A DNA stretch of 64,000 nucleotides, from NCBI GenBank assembly GCA_937889595.1, contig CALAOR010000014.1:44678-108677 (forward strand). Reading direction: 5' to 3'. Each line of letters begins with the position of its first letter. Position 1 is the first letter of the stretch. A program made the translations under genes and the position numbers. Positions 1 through 7,961 of the stretch are shown piece after piece. The notes beneath the pieces were generated by a model. That model was not told where the DNA came from. It did no database searches and saw only the letters and a list, made by a program, of their open reading frames with translations. This DNA is from an uncultured bacterium (GTDB lineage: Bacteria; Oederibacteriota; PGYV01; Palsa-1178).

Positions 1-136
1 ACTTGGTCTTGACGGATTTGTCTTCGGAAAAAAAACTGAGTTTGTATGTCGTGTTTCCTTCTTTGTCGGTCCCGAGTATGGCTGTTTTCTGGGTCATTTT
101 CATGTTAAATTTTTTGACGGGTTCTTTCTCGGCCAT
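1..136 (-). CDS. Hypothetical protein, N-terminal part (runs off left edge)
   Basis: An open reading frame starts at ATG 136 and stays open to base 1, giving 45 residues that begin MAEKEPVKKFNMKMTQKTAI. A GGAGG ribosome site (143-147) lies 6 bases upstream, so the start is well supported. The peptide is charged and hydrophilic with no signal peptide and looks like the beginning of a small cytoplasmic protein. I do not recognise the family. It may be the last gene of the minus-strand run that includes miaB, but a 260-base gap holding another small frame separates them. Confidence 0.6.
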   Translation of the reverse strand, partial: MAEKEPVKKFNMKMTQKTAILGTDKEGNTTYKLSFFSEDKSVKTK

Positions 137-197
137 GACATGCCTCCATAGGTGATTTTGTGGTATTATACAACACTTAAAACCATAAATCAAACCC

Positions 198-317
198 TTA
201 AAAATGCCTTAAATATATCCTATTAAAAGGAATAAGCGTTGAAGCGTAAATCGCCACGGTTATCGCTATGATGACTATCTGGCGTGTTTTACCCCAGACC
301 GAAAATATTTCTTTCAT
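198..317 (-). pseudogene. 39-codon fragment resembling the N-terminus of an ECF transporter S component
   Basis: ATG 317 has GGAGG five bases upstream (tail of the run at 321-327), and the frame encodes 39 residues ending at TAA 198-200. The residues W-x-K-T-R followed by VIIAITVAIYASTLIPF match how many S components of energy-coupling-factor vitamin transporters begin: a short charged lead and then the first membrane helix ending in LIPF. Family members are around 180 residues, so this copy stops after one helix. I read it as a truncated remnant that kept its translation signals. A genuine one-helix small membrane protein is the alternative. Confidence 0.5.
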
Positions 318-393
318 TAAAACCTCCGAGCGTTTATTGATTGCGTTGAGTTATTAAGACAAGAGACTCCCGGACAGCTTTAAGCGGTCCAGC

Positions 394-1482
394 TCACTCC
401 CATCCCTGCTTTACTAGGTAACTTTTCAGCTTTTCCTTTTTGGCCAGGCCCGGGGCAAAGTCCTCGGCATCCTGCCTTGTTTCAAACCTTCCTACTGACA
501 GTTTATAGAACTTCCCGGATTTTTTCACAAAAACCTCGTATTTTTTCCCGGATAATTTTTCCGCCGTCTGGTCGCAGAACCTTTTATTCGTATAAGCGCC
601 TATCTGGACCGTGTAAAATCCCCTGGGGCCTTCCTTCTGGACCGTTTTGTGCCGCTGTTTCCCGGCAGGCATAATTGCAGGCTGTTCTAAATCAGCTTTC
701 CCGTCCCCGGAAGGCGCGGCTTTTACAGCCTCTTCATTTGGCCCGGCTGAACCGGGATATTTAAACTTAAGGTCCGATTCCAGCATTTCCGCGCCTGATA
801 CATCGCCTGTCTTTTTCGCGGCCTCAGCTGCGTTCCTGTAAACCAGCGGCATGTATATATTTTTGTCTTTTCCCTGGGTTTTATCTATGAGCCCCCTGTA
901 CAACACGAGCGCTTTGTCGAACTTTCCGCTGTCAAACATGTGGCCCGCGTACGCCAGGTCGGCCCGGGTTTTGAAGGTAAAAAATCCCCTGGCATTATAC
1001 TCGTCGTACGCTTTCTCAAATATTACCGCATCCCCCTCGGCAGCCGCGCACAGCATCAGCATATAGTAGGACCCCTCGACCCATACCATGGAAGGGAATT
1101 TTGTTATTACTATATTGAAGTAGACCCTTGCTTTTTTATAATCGCCCTGGGCATAGAACAGTTTTGCGAGGTCATACACAGCTTCTGCTTCGGACTCCGT
1201 TCCCGGAAAGCCGTTAATTACGGTATTGTAATACTTCATGGCATCCGCTGCATTTTCGGATAACTCCGCCATTCTGAGCAAAGACGCGGCTTTATACTTG
1301 CTGTCGGGAAACTTTTCCAGGAAAGACGCAAACTCTTTGGCGGCGGCGTGATAATCTTTTTTCTCAAACAATGAACTGGCTGACAAATACGCGTCTTCCT
1401 CAACCATGCCGGCATAAAAAGAACCGCATGCCGGAGCTGTGGCGCATAAAAGTAATATTAAAACGGCTGTTAATTTCCTCAT
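394..1482 (-). CDS. Lipoprotein with TPR-like repeats and C-terminal SPOR domain
   Basis: This 362-residue protein begins with a lipoprotein signal peptide (residues 1-19, lipobox TAPAC followed by G). Helical TPR-type repeats follow at about 30-220, recognisable from motifs such as FEKKDYHAAAKEFASFL and YAQGDYKKARVYFNIV; this arrangement resembles YbgF/BamD-type periplasmic proteins. A low-complexity linker (about 240-285) leads to a SPOR domain (about 288-360, starting GFYTVQIGAY). SPOR domains bind denuded septal peptidoglycan, so a role in envelope or division-site biology is likely. The start overlaps the miaB stop by four bases (ATGA), implying co-transcription and coupled translation with miaB. 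Confidence 0.85.
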   Translation of the reverse strand: MRKLTAVLILLLCATAPACGSFYAGMVEEDAYLSASSLFEKKDYHAAAKEFASFLEKFPDSKYKAASLLRMAELSENAADAMKYYNTVINGFPGTESEAEAVYDLAKLFYAQGDYKKARVYFNIVITKFPSMVWVEGSYYMLMLCAAAEGDAVIFEKAYDEYNARGFFTFKTRADLAYAGHMFDSGKFDKALVLYRGLIDKTQGKDKNIYMPLVYRNAAEAAKKTGDVSGAEMLESDLKFKYPGSAGPNEEAVKAAPSGDGKADLEQPAIMPAGKQRHKTVQKEGPRGFYTVQIGAYTNKRFCDQTAEKLSGKKYEVFVKKSGKFYKLSVGRFETRQDAEDFAPGLAKKEKLKSYLVKQGWE

Positions 1483-2753
1483 TTTATTATTTCACCTTCC
1501 ATTACGGCGGTTTGGGCCCTGGTAACTTTCACCCGGTAAAAATTCCCGATCATGCCCGTATCCCCCGGTATTATTACTTTTTTACTGTTGTCTGTTATGC
1601 CTTCCATCATGGTTTTTATGACCATGTTGGGACCCGTGACCAGTATCTTAACTTCACGGCCAACATACGCCTTTGTGATATCTTCGCTTATTTTTTTCTG
1701 TAATTCAAGCACATTGTTTAGGCGCTTAAGCTTTTCCTTTTCATCCACCTGGCTGTCCATAAGAGCCGCCTTTGTGCCGCGTCTTGGGGAGTATTTAAAT
1801 ATGTAGGACGCGTCAAAACCGGCTTTTTTCATGACTTCCAAAGTCTGCTGGAAATCCACGTCAGTCTCCCCTGGAAAACCCACAAGAATATCGGTTGTAA
1901 TCGCCCCGCCCGGCATGGCCTCCCGTATTTTCCTGACCCTGCTTAAATACCAGTCAGCAGTGTAGTGCCTGTTCATCATTTTCAGTATCCTGTCGGAACC
2001 CGACTGCAGCGGCAGATGTATGTGCTTGCAGACTTTTGGCGCGGCAGCTATGGATTCAATAAGTTCGTCGGTTAAATCTTTCGGGTGGGAAGTCATAAAA
2101 CGAAGCCGCTCTATCCCGGATATCTCCGCGGACTTCCTCAAAAGCCCGCTGAAATTGATCCCTGATTTTGCGTCAAGGAATGAATTGACGTTCTGCCCCA
2201 AAAACATGACTTCTTTAAAACCGTCTGATGCGAGCTGCCTTATCTCGGCCAATATCCCCTCCACGTCCCTGCTTCTTTCCCTGCCCCGAACGTACGGAAC
2301 TATGCAGTAAGCGCAGTAATTGTCGCAGCCCTGCATTATGGTTATATATCCCCTGACTTTTTCATTGCGACGCAGCTTGACCGGGTACTTTTCCTCGGTA
2401 ATGCCCGCGAATATCTTCTTCTTTCCCCTGTTGATGGCGGAGACTATGTTTGAAAAGTTGAATGTCCCCACCACGGCGTGAAGCCGCGGAAATTTTGCCA
2501 TAAGCTCGTCCTGCATACGCTCTGCCATGCACCCGGCCACGATAACTTTTTTGTCCTTGATGGCCGCGCCTATATAACTTAAAGCCCTGTCCTCCGCGTG
2601 CTGCCGCACGCTGCATGTGTTTATGATGACGTACTCCGCGCTCTTCTCGTCGCCGGTTATTTCAAAATCATCGGCGCCAAGCACGCCCGCCATGCGCTCG
2701 GAATCATATACGTTCATCTGGCACCCGAAGGTTTTTATAAAGACTTTGGTCAA
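1479..2753 (-). CDS. miaB: tRNA-2-methylthio-N6-dimethylallyladenosine synthase MiaB
   Basis: MiaB is a radical-SAM methylthiotransferase that adds a methylthio group at C2 of i6A37 in tRNAs reading UNN codons. The 424-residue protein has the N-terminal UPF0004 domain with three cluster cysteines (C11 in FGCQMN, C47 in INTCSVR, C75 in AGCMAER). The radical-SAM triad CDNYCAYC follows (C143, C147, C150), then a C-terminal TRAM RNA-binding domain. The length is typical. The start is TTG 2753 with AGGAG seven bases upstream. FGCQMNVYDSE near the start favours MiaB over RimO or MtaB. It is translationally coupled to the SPOR lipoprotein downstream. Confidence 0.96.
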   Translation of the reverse strand: MTKVFIKTFGCQMNVYDSERMAGVLGADDFEITGDEKSAEYVIINTCSVRQHAEDRALSYIGAAIKDKKVIVAGCMAERMQDELMAKFPRLHAVVGTFNFSNIVSAINRGKKKIFAGITEEKYPVKLRRNEKVRGYITIMQGCDNYCAYCIVPYVRGRERSRDVEGILAEIRQLASDGFKEVMFLGQNVNSFLDAKSGINFSGLLRKSAEISGIERLRFMTSHPKDLTDELIESIAAAPKVCKHIHLPLQSGSDRILKMMNRHYTADWYLSRVRKIREAMPGGAITTDILVGFPGETDVDFQQTLEVMKKAGFDASYIFKYSPRRGTKAALMDSQVDEKEKLKRLNNVLELQKKISEDITKAYVGREVKILVTGPNMVIKTMMEGITDNSKKVIIPGDTGMIGNFYRVKVTRAQTAVMEGEIIK

Positions 2754-2851
2754 ATTAATACTCCTTTTACATGATAACTTCTGCTTGCCCGCCGAAGCGT
2801 ATTTGCGAAGGCGGGCTGATCAAATCTCGATTTTCGACTATCAAGATTTTT

Positions 2852-3622
2852 TTACTTCATAAGGTAATGCCCTTTATCCTCGCTTAACTCCACCTTTATC
2901 CCGAAAAGCCCTTCAAGGTTTTTTTTCGTCAACGCCTGTTTTTTTACCGCGTTCAGAAAAATTTTTCCTTCTTTGAGCATCACTATATTCTTTATTTCCG
3001 GTATCACATCCTGCAGGGTATGCGTGGCAATTATTACAGTCACGCCATTTTTTGCTATTTTTGACATGGTCGCCCTGAACTTGTGCACAGCCGCTATGTC
3101 CAGCGCGTTGGTCGGCTCGTCGAGCATCAGGGCCTTCGGGTTGTGCGCCAGGGCCCTTGCTATAAGCACCCGCCTTGCCTCGCCTGTGGACACTTCCGAT
3201 ATGAACCTGTTTTTTAAATGCCCGACATCCATGAATTCCAGGCTGTCCATTGACTTTTCAGTCGCTTTTTTGTCAGCCGTCATATCATACATGTTGGTGG
3301 TATTATAAAAACTTGAGACTACTGTCTCAAAGCATGTCACATCCGGATTTACAAGCTGCGCCATGGAGTCGGATACTATGCCGAGCTTCCCGCGCAAAGC
3401 AAGCACATCCCACACCTTTTCGCCGAATACTTCAAAAGTATTGGGTTCCATGTTGTAAGGGTATATTTCCCTCGTCATGAGCTTTATCAGCGTTGATTTT
3501 CCCGAGCCATTGGGCCCCAGTATGGCTGTATTGCCGCCGGACACTATGGTCAGGTCCACGCCGTCAAGGATCCTGGTTTTATTCCTGAGCACTGTGATGT
3601 TCTTGAATTCTATTATGTTCAT
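2852..3622 (-). CDS. ABC transporter ATP-binding protein (YlmA/ModF-like)
   Basis: A stand-alone ABC ATPase of 256 residues. It contains Walker A GPNGSGKST, a signature-type STGEARRVLIARAL, Walker B ALMLDEPTNALD and the switch histidine in IATHT. The REIYP segment after Walker A and the GxxWDV...LRxxLGIVSD region match the YlmA/ModF branch of iron- or molybdate-type ATPases. No permease or binding protein is adjacent, so the substrate is unknown. I place the start at ATG 3622 because GAGGT precedes it by six bases; an upstream in-frame ATG at 3655 has no good ribosome site. It sits between miaB and rlmD on the same strand. Confidence 0.85.
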   Translation of the reverse strand: MNIIEFKNITVLRNKTRILDGVDLTIVSGGNTAILGPNGSGKSTLIKLMTREIYPYNMEPNTFEVFGEKVWDVLALRGKLGIVSDSMAQLVNPDVTCFETVVSSFYNTTNMYDMTADKKATEKSMDSLEFMDVGHLKNRFISEVSTGEARRVLIARALAHNPKALMLDEPTNALDIAAVHKFRATMSKIAKNGVTVIIATHTLQDVIPEIKNIVMLKEGKIFLNAVKKQALTKKNLEGLFGIKVELSEDKGHYLMK

Positions 3623-3704
3623 GGTAACCTCATTTGCTATGAGTTTAAGAGACAATAGACTGGAGCCTAAAGTTAAACAACAGCGGAAGGTTCCTCAATC
3701 ACTT

Positions 3705-5093
3705 CTACCTCCCGCCATGTTTCCTTTCGAGCTTTGCCATGATCTCCACATGGTAAGTCTGCGCAAACTGGTCCAAGGGCACTGCTTCGCGGAGATAATA
3801 TGTTTCTTTCAGCTCTTTTATGTCCCTGGCAAAACTCGCGGGGTTGCAGGAGATGTATATTATGGTTTCCACAGAGCTTCTTTTTAGCTGTGATATTATC
3901 CTCGGGTGTATGCCTTTTCTCGGCGGGTCTATGACCACCGTGTCTATCCTGTACTGGTTCATTATTTTATCCACGGCGTCCTCTGCCCTGCCGTTCACCA
4001 CTGTCACATTGTCCATGCTGTTTTTTTCCGTCATACCGAGAAGTTTCTCGGATGCATTTTCGTCTATTTCCACAACATATATTTCCCTGAACTTATCCTT
4101 TGACGGAAGCGTAAGCGCGCCTACTCCGCCGTACAGGTCAAGAACAGTCGCGCCTTTTTTTATGTTGTCGCGCACAAACGCGGCCATTTTTTCCAGCATA
4201 TCGGCATTGACCTGGAAAAACGAGCCTGAATCCAGCTCAAAATCCACGCCTGCCGCTTTTTCGATAATGTATGGAAAGCCGTGAACTATCTTTTCGCTTC
4301 TGCCGAATATCTGGTTACCGGGTTCCGTGTTTATGTTTAATACCACTCCCTTTAAACCAATAAGTTTTTCCCTGAGATATTCAGCCGCTTCCCTTACAAA
4401 AGGTTTTACATCTTTAGCCGCGGCTACAAAAGTCACAAGGCTTTCTCCCTGCCGGTTAACCCTGACCGCTATATGCCTCAAATAACCACGGCCGCTTTGT
4501 TCGTCATAAAGGGAAATATCCTTTTTATTTTTGTTCAATACCTCAAGTATAAGCGCTGCTGCCTCGTTTATCCTAGGGTGCATTATGTGGCAGGTATCCA
4601 CTCCTATGACTTCATGCGAGCGCGCCTTGTAAAAACCCAACTGCAGCTGGCCGTTCTGTATTGTTATTTTATATTGCGCCCTGTTGCGGTAGTAAAGCGG
4701 ATTTTCGTACTTTATAAGCGGCGCTATATTTACTCCCTGCAGGCCGGAAGTCTTATCAAGCATGAATTTTATGAACTTGACCTTATGCTCTACCTGGGAC
4801 GAGTACTTTATATTCATCCAGTCGCAGCCCCCGCATTTCCCAAAAAACCTGCATATTGGTTCCACATATAACGGCGATTGGGTTATAGTGCGGACGATCC
4901 TGCCTGAGGCAAAGTTCTTTTTTAATTCCGTTATCAAAACCCTCTCAACGCTGCCTGGTATTCCGTAAGGCACGAATACGGTAAATCCCTTATAGCGCCC
5001 CACACTGTCCCCGCCATAGGCGAGGTCCTCTATCCGCAAGTCTATTTCCTGCCCCGCGTGCACCGGGGGCTTTACTTTTCCTTCGTGTTTCAT
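3705..5093 (-). CDS. rlmD: 23S rRNA (uracil-C5)-methyltransferase, RlmD/RumA family
   Basis: A 462-residue RNA m5U methyltransferase. An N-terminal TRAM domain (about 12-70) precedes the iron-sulfur cysteines C81, C87 and C90 (CRFFGKCGGC), with a fourth in DTCHIMHP. The catalytic domain has the SAM-binding loop VLDLYGGVGALTLP and a substrate site around VIDPPRKGIHP. The nucleophile motif is ISCNPASFARD. These features fit RlmD, which acts on U1939 of 23S rRNA, although bacteria outside the Proteobacteria often carry related enzymes of shifted specificity (RlmCD). AGGAG lies upstream of ATG 5093. A small inverted repeat (5135-5162) lies in its leader region. Confidence 0.93.
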   Translation of the reverse strand: MKHEGKVKPPVHAGQEIDLRIEDLAYGGDSVGRYKGFTVFVPYGIPGSVERVLITELKKNFASGRIVRTITQSPLYVEPICRFFGKCGGCDWMNIKYSSQVEHKVKFIKFMLDKTSGLQGVNIAPLIKYENPLYYRNRAQYKITIQNGQLQLGFYKARSHEVIGVDTCHIMHPRINEAAALILEVLNKNKKDISLYDEQSGRGYLRHIAVRVNRQGESLVTFVAAAKDVKPFVREAAEYLREKLIGLKGVVLNINTEPGNQIFGRSEKIVHGFPYIIEKAAGVDFELDSGSFFQVNADMLEKMAAFVRDNIKKGATVLDLYGGVGALTLPSKDKFREIYVVEIDENASEKLLGMTEKNSMDNVTVVNGRAEDAVDKIMNQYRIDTVVIDPPRKGIHPRIISQLKRSSVETIIYISCNPASFARDIKELKETYYLREAVPLDQFAQTYHVEIMAKLERKHGGR

Positions 5094-5134
5094 TCGTTGC
5101 TCCTGTTGTAATTTAACAACTTTTTAAATCCTGC

Positions 5135-5162
5135 GTTAGAGAGGTAGCAAGCTCTCTCTAAC
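5135..5162. repeat. Small inverted repeat upstream of rlmD
   Basis: GTTAGAGAG (5135-5143) pairs perfectly with CTCTCTAAC (5154-5162) across a 10-base loop. It lies about 40 bases upstream of the rlmD start. There is no T-run on either side, so a terminator is unlikely; a leader hairpin or protein-binding site is possible. Confidence 0.5.
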
Positions 5163-5214
5163 TAAATATTGAATTTTACCGTTTCTATTCCTGTCTAACC
5201 GCTGACAACCACAA

Positions 5215-5312
5215 ATACCGGGCTGCATATTTACTTTTTAAGTCCCGGCGGCACCCATATACTTATAATACCGGCCGGCCGATACTTAAAAAGTAAATAT
5301 GCGGCCCGGTAT
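5215..5312. repeat. Long inverted repeat, 29-base arms
   Basis: Bases 5215-5243 and 5284-5312 are reverse complements at 28 of 29 positions. The 40-base loop contains a CCGGCCGG palindrome. The structure lies in a 514-base region without a convincing gene. Open frames read through it on both strands have no ribosome sites or recognisable motifs. It could be a MITE-like insertion or a structured RNA; a second hairpin follows at 5422-5477. Confidence 0.7.
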
Positions 5313-5421
5313 AAAACTTACGCGATTTAAAAAGCCTGCGTCGGACAGCCCCATCAAGGCTGCCGCCTGTTGTATTAATACCTCTTGTCCCGTCGCAGCA
5401 ACGCCGGGACTTGAGCGGGTA

Positions 5422-5477
5422 TTGGTGGTTGTAATTGTTTTTCGTCGCGCAAGATCCTCAAAACAAACAACCACCAA
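5422..5477. repeat. Second hairpin in the 5.1-5.6 kb intergenic region
   Basis: TTGGTGGTTGT (5422-5432) pairs perfectly with ACAACCACCAA (5467-5477). After a two-base bulge the stem continues for about seven more pairs. The loop holds TCGTCGCGC. It immediately abuts the terminator at 5479-5505. The segment between this hairpin and the long inverted repeat is GC-rich and has no supported gene. Confidence 0.6.
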
Positions 5478-5478
5478 A

Positions 5479-5505
5479 TAAAAAAAGACAGGCCATAAGC
5501 CTGTC
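5479..5505 (-). terminator. Rho-independent terminator after the 5.6-6.1 kb lipoprotein gene
   Basis: Read on the minus strand, GACAGGC, a five-base loop and GCCTGTC (5487-5505) are followed by a run of T (A-run at 5480-5486 on the plus strand). This is a classical intrinsic terminator placed about 100 bases after the stop of the lipoprotein gene at 5608-6123. Confidence 0.75.
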
Positions 5506-5607
5506 GTATGTACCGTTATGTTCGATCTTTGGTGTTTCTTTGCCTTTTGCGACAGGCACTTAATTGCCTAATAATTATATCATAAATTTTCGGTTTTTAT
5601 TTACACT

Positions 5608-6123
5608 TTATTTTAATTTTTGTTTGTTTTCAGCACAAGCCTTATTGAACTCATCAATTGAACTTATATAGTTTGTTTTAGCGTCATTAAGGTCCATGCC
5701 CCCGCGGATGAAGAAGAAATCCAAGGAAACAAACGCCAGCCCGGTAATAATTTCATAGGTCTGGGCTCCTCCCTGCATTCGCATTGCAGACCCGAATGTA
5801 AGTACCATTCCCGTGACCATCAAAAGGCATGAAACCAGAATTGCCGTCGTACTGAATTTATAGTCCAAAATACTTTCCTTTGCTTTCTCGGATAATTTAA
5901 AACTTTCGGGATTTAAAGACAGGATATAATAGGAGTTTACGCCGTTCACATCACCTTTTTCAATCTCTTTTGTGGTGTCAAGGTCGATAGATCCGTCCGG
6001 ATTTTCATACGTGATCGAGTAACCGCAGCCTTTTTTGCTGTCTGTCCCATATTTTACACTAAAAGACGCACATCCATTTAAAAGTATTGCAAGAATAAGA
6101 AGATAGAGAATTGTTTTTTTCAT
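5608..6123 (-). CDS. Small lipoprotein with two membrane segments, unknown function
   Basis: A 171-residue protein with a lipoprotein signal peptide ending in the lipobox LLNGC (cysteine at about residue 18). A short polar domain follows (about 20-85), then two hydrophobic segments (about 92-118 around ILVSCLLMVTGMVLTFG, and 126-144 around LAFVSLDFFFI) and a hydrophilic tail. I do not recognise the family. It is probably a lipid-anchored envelope protein with extra membrane contact. It follows gatB at a 27-base gap and ends at an intrinsic terminator, so it may be the last gene of the gat operon. Confidence 0.75.
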   Translation of the reverse strand: MKKTILYLLILAILLNGCASFSVKYGTDSKKGCGYSITYENPDGSIDLDTTKEIEKGDVNGVNSYYILSLNPESFKLSEKAKESILDYKFSTTAILVSCLLMVTGMVLTFGSAMRMQGGAQTYEIITGLAFVSLDFFFIRGGMDLNDAKTNYISSIDEFNKACAENKQKLK

Positions 6124-6150
6124 TTAGCCCCTAAAGCCCGAAATCTGATT

Positions 6151-7614
6151 TTAACCGATCTTCTTCCTTAATAACTCATTGACCATCTGAGGATTTGCTT
6201 TGCCGCCGGTTTGTTTCATTACTTGGCCGACCAAAAAGCCTAAACCGGCCGCTTTTCCGCCTTTTATCTCTTCAACCACCTTGCTATTCGCCGCGATGAC
6301 CGTGTCCACTGCGCTTTCTATTGCACCTGTATCCGTTATCTGAACCAATCCTTTTTCCTTAACTATCTTATCTGGGGCGTCCCCGGTATTGAACATCTCC
6401 TCAAATACTGTCTTTGCTATCTTTCCGCTTATGGTGGCGTTCTTTATAAGTCCTATCATCTTCGCCAGATCCTCAGGCAATATTTTTACCTCTGATATTT
6501 TTTGCAGGCCTGCCGCGTTCATCCTGGCGAGCAGGTCCCCCATGATCCAGTTGGAAGCAAGTTTCGGTTCCCCGGACATTTTGGCTGTTTTCTCAAAGTA
6601 CGCTGCTGTTGCCTGATCTGCCGTCAGGACTCCTGCGTCGTATTCGGGTATTGCGTATTCTTTCACGAACCTTTCCGTCTTCTGCATGGGAAGTTCGGGG
6701 ATCTCTTTTTTTATTTTCTGCCTGTATTCCTCCGAAATAACTATTGGCGGTATGTCGGGCTCCGGGAAGTACCTGTAATCATTTGAACCTTCCTTGGAGC
6801 GCATTGCAAAAGTCCTGTTCTTTTCCGGGTTCCACAGCCTGGTTTCCTGTATGATGGCTTCTTTTTCTTCCACTGCTTTTATCTGCCTTTCCACTTCGTA
6901 CTCTATGGCTTTCTGCACGTTCTTAAATGAGTTCATGTTTTTTATCTCGACTTTTGTACCGAACTGCTTCGCGCCTTTTTCCATGACGGAAACATTGGCG
7001 TCGCAGCGCAAAGAGCCTTCTTCCATGTTGCAGTCTGACACGTCTATGTATTCGAGTATTGACTTTATTGAAGTAAGATAGAGGTATGCTTCCTCGGGTG
7101 TTTTCATTTCAGGCTCGGACACTATTTCTATCAGGGGCACGCCGCCCCTGTTATAATCAACAAGCGATTCCTCGGCATCGCCTATCTGCCCTGATTTTGT
7201 CAGGTGCAGTAGCTTGCCCGCGTCCTCTTCCATGTGCAGCCTTGTAATGCCTATTTTTTTCCTCGTGCCGTCCTTTTTCACTATCTCAAGCGCGCCGTTC
7301 ACTGCTATAGGCATGTCATACTGCGATATCTGGTATGCTTTCGGCAGGTCGGGGTAGTAGTAATTTTTCCTGTCAAACTTGGATTTATCGGCTATGGTGC
7401 AGCCCAAAGCCAGCCCTGCTTTTACGGCCCTGTAAAGCACGCCTTCATTAAATACAGGCAGGCTTCCGGGCAAGCCCAGGCAGTTCGGGCATATGTACGT
7501 GTTCGGCTCTGCGCCGAACTCGTTCTTGCACCCGCAGAATATCTTGGTTTTTGTGTTGAGCTCCACGTGCACCTCGAGCCCTATGACTGTTTCGTATTTG
7601 TCAGCAGCGTTCAT
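6151..7614 (-). CDS. gatB: Asp-tRNA(Asn)/Glu-tRNA(Gln) amidotransferase subunit B
   Basis: GatB (487 residues, normal length) is the tRNA-binding and kinase-like subunit that activates mischarged Glu-tRNA(Gln) or Asp-tRNA(Asn) for transamidation with ammonia delivered from GatA. The signature GLEVHVELNTKTKIFCGC stands at residues 12-29, YICPNCLGLPGSLPV follows, and DYNRGGVPLIEIVSEP marks the catalytic cradle. The C-terminal helical and YqeY-like tail domains (about 330-487) are complete. It is the last catalytic gat gene in the gatC-gatA-zinc-ribbon-gatB order. The nearest AGAGG lies about 14 bases before the ATG, further than usual. Confidence 0.97.
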   Translation of the reverse strand: MNAADKYETVIGLEVHVELNTKTKIFCGCKNEFGAEPNTYICPNCLGLPGSLPVFNEGVLYRAVKAGLALGCTIADKSKFDRKNYYYPDLPKAYQISQYDMPIAVNGALEIVKKDGTRKKIGITRLHMEEDAGKLLHLTKSGQIGDAEESLVDYNRGGVPLIEIVSEPEMKTPEEAYLYLTSIKSILEYIDVSDCNMEEGSLRCDANVSVMEKGAKQFGTKVEIKNMNSFKNVQKAIEYEVERQIKAVEEKEAIIQETRLWNPEKNRTFAMRSKEGSNDYRYFPEPDIPPIVISEEYRQKIKKEIPELPMQKTERFVKEYAIPEYDAGVLTADQATAAYFEKTAKMSGEPKLASNWIMGDLLARMNAAGLQKISEVKILPEDLAKMIGLIKNATISGKIAKTVFEEMFNTGDAPDKIVKEKGLVQITDTGAIESAVDTVIAANSKVVEEIKGGKAAGLGFLVGQVMKQTGGKANPQMVNELLRKKIG

Positions 7615-7633
7615 GTTTTTGAATATGCCTCTT

Positions 7634-7936
7634 TTATTTTTCTTTTTCTTCTTCCTCGGCCGGCTCTTCTTTTTTGAACTCGCCGGTCTTGCCTTCCCAC
7701 TCGTCTTCGGAGAGTATCACAAGCGGTTTGTCGGAATAGTTTGCCGTATCCACGCCTTCGGTGTCAATATCATCCGAGCCGCAAACAGCGCACTGCACCG
7801 AGGTTTCCATGTCGCCCGAGTCTTTCTGGTTATACCTTGTAAAAGTTCCGCCTGTAAATTCCCACAATTCGAGAGGCTTGTAATCCGTCACCATCATTAA
7901 AAATCCGGCTTTGTTTCCACAGGTCCTGCAGTTCAT
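7634..7936 (-). CDS. Small zinc-ribbon-like protein between gatA and gatB
   Basis: A 100-residue protein with two CxxC pairs (CRTCGN at residues 3-6 and CAVCGS at about 49-52), typical of a rubredoxin- or zinc-ribbon-type fold. The tail is strongly acidic and lysine-rich (EEPAEEEEKEK). GGAGG lies seven bases before ATG 7936. I do not recognise a named family. Its position between gatA and gatB suggests co-expression with the amidotransferase but does not establish a role there. Confidence 0.8.
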   Translation of the reverse strand: MNCRTCGNKAGFLMMVTDYKPLELWEFTGGTFTRYNQKDSGDMETSVQCAVCGSDDIDTEGVDTANYSDKPLVILSEDEWEGKTGEFKKEEPAEEEEKEK

Positions 7937-7961
7937 TTTGTTCCTCCTTGAAATATTTTAA

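Noticed and set aside
5286..5481. Opposed short ORFs over the intergenic hairpins
   Set aside because: Both run through inverted repeats, have no ribosome sites and no recognisable motifs.
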